From positions 68,062-116,511 of the forward strand of contig JAQWOP010000014.1 in NCBI GenBank assembly GCA_029245795.1: a stretch of 48,450 nucleotides of DNA. Direction: 5' to 3'. The stretch comes from Hyphomicrobiales bacterium (GTDB taxonomy: Bacteria > Pseudomonadota > Alphaproteobacteria > Rhizobiales > TMED25). The notes below the pieces were generated by a model that was not told the origin of the DNA, made no database searches, and worked only from the letters and a program-made list of their open reading frames with translations. The position numbers were made by a program, and so were the translations under genes. Below are positions 44,186 through 48,450 of the stretch, one piece after another; the stretch's first letter is position 1, and the number at the start of each line of letters is the position of its first letter.

Positions 44186-46825
44186 ATGATAAACCAAAAA
44201 GAAAAAGCTTCTTCAACTGAAAAACCGCATCTAACTCCTATGATGATGCAATATAAAAATATAAAAAATTCTTATCCAGATCATATTGTATTTTATCAAA
44301 TGGGTGATTTCTATGAAATGTTCTTTGATGATGCAATTCAAGCCTCTCCAATATTAGGAATTACACTTACAAAAAGAGGTTATCAGAATGGTGTAGAAAT
44401 ACCCATGTGTGGTATCCCAATTTCAGCTATTGATCAATATTTACCAAAATTAATTAAAAGTGGAAATAAAGTTGCCATTTGTCAACAATCCAATAATCAG
44501 ATTGATCAAAATAACAAACAAATAGTAGAAAGAAAGATAACTAGAATTATAACTTCAGGAACTATCACTGATGATAATCTACTTGATGCTAAAAATAATA
44601 ATTTTCTCTTATCTATTTTTTTTAATAACAATAAGATTGGTCTGGCGTGGTGTGATATATCTACCGGAGAAACATTCTATTCTTGCGCCAATTGTGATGA
44701 ATTAAATAATGAATTATCCTCAATAAATCCAAAAGAAATTGTCCTCTCAAAAGATGCTCGAAAAAATTTAAATATTAATAATTATAATTTTAAGATTTCA
44801 GAATTATCATCAAGATACTACGACAAATACCTATCAGAAAGATCTATAAAAGAAATGTATGATTTGAATCAAGTGGATGGCCTTGGTATTATGGAAGATG
44901 AACAAATTTGTGCATTAGGTGGTCTTCTAAGTTATATTGACTTGACCCAAATTGGAAAAAAACCAAAACTTCAAAATCCCAAGAGTCGTGTTAACAATGA
45001 TTATATGTCGATTGATATGGCAACAAAAAATAGTTTAGAGCTCTTAAAAACGAATAAAGGTGAATACAAAGGATCACTTCTGCATACAATTGATCGAACT
45101 TTAACAGCCGCAGGGGGAAGAAAAATATATCAAAGGCTTTGCAATCCATCAATTTCGGTTTCTGAAATTAATCAAAGACTAAATGATATTGAATATATTA
45201 TAACAAATAAAATTTTAAGAGAAAATATACGTGGATTATTAAAATTATTTCCAGATATTACAAGACCTTTATCTAGGATATCTCTTGGTCGTTGTTCACC
45301 AAGGGATTTGGGTTCGATAAGATTAGGATTAGAAAATACAAAAAAAATATATACAATATACGATAAAAACTCCAAAAAAAAACCTGCCGAAAGACTGGAA
45401 GATCAATTCAAAATAATTGAACTCGAATTAAAAAAGAATCTATTTGTAAGACTTGATGAAGCATTAAACATAAATTTACCTAATTCCATACTTGATGGAA
45501 AAATATTTAAAGAGGGATTTAGCAGCGAACTTGACAATTTACGATCTATTAAAGAAAATACGTCGAAGCATATAATACAACTTCAAAATAAATATATTAA
45601 CATCACATCTATAAAGTCACTGAAAATAAAATATAATAATTTTCTTGGGTATTTTATAGAGTTTCCATCTTCTAATAAAAACTATGTAGAAAATTTAAAT
45701 GAAACTATATTTATTCATAGACAAACACTAAAAAATCAAATGAGGTTTACAACCGAAGAATTAAATATTTTACAAACTAAAATAATTGAATCTTCTGAAA
45801 AGATTTATCAAATTGAAGAAAAGTTATTTAATGAAATTACTAAAATTGTACTGAATCATTCAAAATCTATAATGAAAATTAGTGATATAATATCAGAAAT
45901 AGATGTAACACTCTCACTATCACAGCTTGCTGAAGAAAATAATTATTGTAAGCCAATAGTTGATGATTCAAGAAAATTTATTATCCAAAATGGTAGACAT
46001 CCAATTGTTGAGAATTCTACGGATAACAATAGTGTTGGAAAATTTATCTCAAATGATTGTTGTCTTGAAGAAAATTCTAATATTCAGTTGATTACGGGTC
46101 CTAATATGGCTGGAAAATCTACATATCTTCGTCAAAATGCATTAATAGCAATCCTAGCACAGATAGGATCATTTGTTCCTGCAAAAAAAGCTGAACTTGG
46201 AATAATAGATAAGCTTTTTTCTAGAGTTGGAGCATCAGATGATTTAGCAGGAGGAAGGTCTACCTTTATGGTTGAGATGGTAGAAACCTCTATAATATTA
46301 AATCAAGCCACCTCTAAATCATTTGTTATTATTGATGAAATTGGTCGTGGAACTGCAACATTCGATGGATTAGCCATAGCATGGGCAACATTAGATTTCC
46401 TTGCAAAAAATAATAATTCGAGAATAATATTTGCAACTCATTTTCATGAATTAACTAAATTAACTAATGAATTACACAATATAAAAAATATGGCCATGCA
46501 AATAAGTGAAGAAAATGGAGAAATTATTTTCTTACATGAGATTAAAGAAGGTATAGTTGACAAATCATACGGCATTCAAGTCAGTAAACTTGCAGGCCTT
46601 CCTGATCAAGTTACTAAAAATGCAGAAATTATCCTAAAAACTCTAGAGGGTAAAAAGATCTTACCAGAGAATCACCTTCCATTATTCACTCATGATAATC
46701 TTGATAATCTTGATAATTTAAATCAAATTAAAAAAGAAATTATTGATATAGATATTGAAAATATCACACCAATTGAAGCTTTAAATATACTTAATAATAT
46801 AAAGAGTCTTATAAAAAAGAATTGA
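44186..46825 (+). CDS. mutS: DNA mismatch repair protein MutS
   Basis: Mismatch-recognition ATPase of 879 residues. The mismatch wedge motif F42-Y43-E44 lies in MGDFYEMFFDDA. The core and clamp domains follow, and the ATPase domain has Walker A TGPNMAGKSTYLRQ, GRSTFMVEM, Walker B IIDEIGRGTATFDG and ATHFHEL. Near the C-terminus three 9-nt tandem units (46694-46720) encode DNLDNLDNL. Followed 11 nt later by glnD, the standard alphaproteobacterial order. Confidence 0.98.
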   Translation: MINQKEKASSTEKPHLTPMMMQYKNIKNSYPDHIVFYQMGDFYEMFFDDAIQASPILGITLTKRGYQNGVEIPMCGIPISAIDQYLPKLIKSGNKVAICQQSNNQIDQNNKQIVERKITRIITSGTITDDNLLDAKNNNFLLSIFFNNNKIGLAWCDISTGETFYSCANCDELNNELSSINPKEIVLSKDARKNLNINNYNFKISELSSRYYDKYLSERSIKEMYDLNQVDGLGIMEDEQICALGGLLSYIDLTQIGKKPKLQNPKSRVNNDYMSIDMATKNSLELLKTNKGEYKGSLLHTIDRTLTAAGGRKIYQRLCNPSISVSEINQRLNDIEYIITNKILRENIRGLLKLFPDITRPLSRISLGRCSPRDLGSIRLGLENTKKIYTIYDKNSKKKPAERLEDQFKIIELELKKNLFVRLDEALNINLPNSILDGKIFKEGFSSELDNLRSIKENTSKHIIQLQNKYINITSIKSLKIKYNNFLGYFIEFPSSNKNYVENLNETIFIHRQTLKNQMRFTTEELNILQTKIIESSEKIYQIEEKLFNEITKIVLNHSKSIMKISDIISEIDVTLSLSQLAEENNYCKPIVDDSRKFIIQNGRHPIVENSTDNNSVGKFISNDCCLEENSNIQLITGPNMAGKSTYLRQNALIAILAQIGSFVPAKKAELGIIDKLFSRVGASDDLAGGRSTFMVEMVETSIILNQATSKSFVIIDEIGRGTATFDGLAIAWATLDFLAKNNNSRIIFATHFHELTKLTNELHNIKNMAMQISEENGEIIFLHEIKEGIVDKSYGIQVSKLAGLPDQVTKNAEIILKTLEGKKILPENHLPLFTHDNLDNLDNLNQIKKEIIDIDIENITPIEALNILNNIKSLIKKN

Positions 46826-46836
46826 AGAATAAATCA

Positions 46837-48450
46837 ATGAATCAAAAGATTGATAAATTAATAGATATAGATGCTTTAAGATCAATGATCTTGGCGATAA
46901 GTTCCGATAAAAAGCATACTCAAAGTGAATTAAGAAATAATATCCTTGCAATCCTAAAAGATCATTTGATTTCAGCAAGAAGAAAATCCGAAGAAAGCCT
47001 TTTTAAACATGGAAGTGGAATAAGAACAGCCAGAAGTATCTCTAAATTTCAAGATGATCTAATTAAGATTATTTATGATTTTTCTATACATCATATATAT
47101 ATGTCAAAAAATCCTACAGAAAGTGAAAAGATATGTCTTATAGCTGTTGGAGGATATGGACGCGGTACTTTGGCACCATTTTCAGATGTAGATCTTCTAT
47201 TCTTATTTCCTAATAAACTTACCTCCTGGGCTGAGTCTGTAATTGAGTTCATTTTATACATGTTATGGGACTTAGGATTTAAAGTTGGTCATGCAACCAG
47301 AAATGTTGATCAATGCCTTAATTTGTCAAAAACAGATTTTACAATTAGAACATCAATATTAGAGGCAAGATTTATACATGGAGATATTAATTTATTCAAA
47401 AAACTTAATGAGAGATTTAATAAGGATATCATAGCTAAAACTGCTGATGAATTCATAGAAATGAAATTAGATGAGAGAGATAAAAGACATTCTACATATG
47501 GATCATCAAGATATCTCGTTGAACCAAATATAAAAGAGAGCAAGGGTGGATTAAGAGACTTACATACTCTTTTTTGGATTGGCAAATATCTTTTTAGACC
47601 TGAAAGGTCCGAGGATTTAATTAAATCTGGTAATTTTTTAACTAAATCTGAATTGAATAGGTTCGAAAAATCTGAGGATTTCCTTTGGGTTATTAGATGC
47701 CATCTACACTATACATCAAATAGAGAAAATGAAGTTTTAACATTCGATAAACAGCTAGAATTAGCCTCTCGACTTGGCTATTCAAAAAGACCTGGGCAAA
47801 GAGATGTTGAAAGATTTATGAAACATTATTTTATGACTGCCAAAGAAGTTGGAAATTTAACGAGAATTGTATGTTCTTCTCTTGAAGAAAAATCTATCAA
47901 GAAAGAACCTTCTCTATACAAAGTAATAGATAATTTACTTAATTTTAAGAAGAAGAAGGAAAATAAAAATAAGAATTTTTCTATTAGCAAAGGTCGCCTT
48001 TACTTAAAAAAAAATACCTTATTTGAAGACAGTCCAATTGATCTTGTGAGATTATTTGTTATTGCCGATAAAGATAATGTACTATTAAGCCCAGATATAG
48101 TTCAAAGAATATCAAGGTCCCTCAGATTCATAGATAAAAATTTACAGTCAAATAAATCTGCTAATAAACTTTTTTTAGAATTATTTGCAAACTCTTCAGA
48201 TCCCGAGAAAATTTTAAGGAAAATGAATGATACGGGTGTTTTAGGTAAATTTATTCCAGAATTTAGAAAAATTGAGGGGATGTCTCTTTTCAATTTATAT
48301 CATAACTATACCGTAGATGAGCATCTGTTAAAAACAACCGGTATTATGTATAAGATTATTACTGATAATATAGATCCGCCTCATCCTTTTACAGAGATAA
48401 TAATTAAAAATTTTAGTAATAAAAAAATTCTTCTTGTTGCTGCATTTCTT
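46837..48450 (+). CDS. glnD: PII uridylyltransferase / uridylyl-removing enzyme (3'-truncated by window edge)
   Basis: GlnD senses glutamine and modifies the PII proteins. The frame is open from ATG 46837 to the last base (538 codons); the full protein is usually about 900 residues, so the rest, including most of the HD domain and both ACT domains, lies outside. The nucleotidyltransferase site is visible as GGYGRGTLAPFSDVDLLFLF, then the ESKGGLRDLHTLFWI and GQRDVERFMKHYF blocks of the GlnD central domain. The cut end contains YHNYTVDEHLLKTTG, the start of the HD region. Confidence 0.95.
   Translation, partial: MNQKIDKLIDIDALRSMILAISSDKKHTQSELRNNILAILKDHLISARRKSEESLFKHGSGIRTARSISKFQDDLIKIIYDFSIHHIYMSKNPTESEKICLIAVGGYGRGTLAPFSDVDLLFLFPNKLTSWAESVIEFILYMLWDLGFKVGHATRNVDQCLNLSKTDFTIRTSILEARFIHGDINLFKKLNERFNKDIIAKTADEFIEMKLDERDKRHSTYGSSRYLVEPNIKESKGGLRDLHTLFWIGKYLFRPERSEDLIKSGNFLTKSELNRFEKSEDFLWVIRCHLHYTSNRENEVLTFDKQLELASRLGYSKRPGQRDVERFMKHYFMTAKEVGNLTRIVCSSLEEKSIKKEPSLYKVIDNLLNFKKKKENKNKNFSISKGRLYLKKNTLFEDSPIDLVRLFVIADKDNVLLSPDIVQRISRSLRFIDKNLQSNKSANKLFLELFANSSDPEKILRKMNDTGVLGKFIPEFRKIEGMSLFNLYHNYTVDEHLLKTTGIMYKIITDNIDPPHPFTEIIIKNFSNKKILLVAAFL

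Noticed and set aside
46694-46720. CRISPR or other spaced repeat array
   Set aside because: Only three contiguous 9-nt units inside mutS and no spacers; no CRISPR array or cas gene was seen anywhere in the window.
47310-47585. Minus-strand open frame within glnD
   Set aside because: Antisense shadow of the conserved GlnD central region; no independent support.

Overview
The window is a gene-dense, strongly AT-rich bacterial chromosome segment. Gene content and order point to a streamlined alphaproteobacterium, probably marine. Support for this comes from the block aroA-cmk-rpsA-sppA-ihfB-pyrF-trpF-trpB-trpA-accD-folC, a FYDLN-acid protein divergent from aroA, the hrcA-grpE / rph-rdgB-hemW divergent pair followed by rsmI and gshB, and mutS-glnD. 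Low GC, overlapping start/stop codons, convergent genes with 0-13 nt between stops, and the absence of IS elements, phage genes and CRISPRs suggest a small oceanic genome of SAR11/AEGEAN-169 type. The exact lineage is my inference and cannot be proved from this window.

Layout. 2-3081 (+): the 3' end of an SbmA/BacA peptide transporter, a MurU-like nucleotidyltransferase, exonuclease I (where relatives usually carry addB-addA) and thioredoxin. 3083-13818 (-): one long housekeeping run for aromatic amino acid, tryptophan, pyrimidine, fatty-acid and folate metabolism plus ribosomal protein S1 and IHF-beta; trpA appears to start at a rare AUU codon. 13907-17745 (+): FYDLN protein, AlkA-type glycosylase, a MORN-like exported protein, aldehyde dehydrogenase and a GST. 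17746-19942 (-): renalase-like flavoprotein, pseudoazurin, endonuclease III. 20012-20637 (+): exported nuclease and tRNA-Ala(GGC). 20727-24202 (-): seven small accessory genes (DUF2256, DCC thiol protein, voltage-gated-type ion channel, alkaline-ceramidase homologue, GST-fold protein, pirin, small membrane protein).

24337-33328 is the accessory metabolic part. It holds a bicupin and a class III aminotransferase, followed by a five-gene minus-strand operon: VOC epimerase, BadI/MenB-like crotonase, CaiB-type CoA transferase and a two-subunit class I CoA transferase. Divergent from that operon are an SMP-30 lactonase-like gene and a creatinase-like M24 hydrolase that has lost the usual metal ligands. 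Together they look like a degradation pathway for an unidentified carboxylic, perhaps alicyclic, substrate. This is the best candidate for an undescribed system in the window.

33342-48450 returns to core functions: hrcA-grpE-recF-gyrB (-), then rph-rdgB-hemW, rsmI, gshB, ornithine lipid gene olsB, mutS, and glnD running off the right edge (all +). No rRNA, prophage, transposon or CRISPR was seen. Every substantial CDS is intact except the two cut by the window edges.
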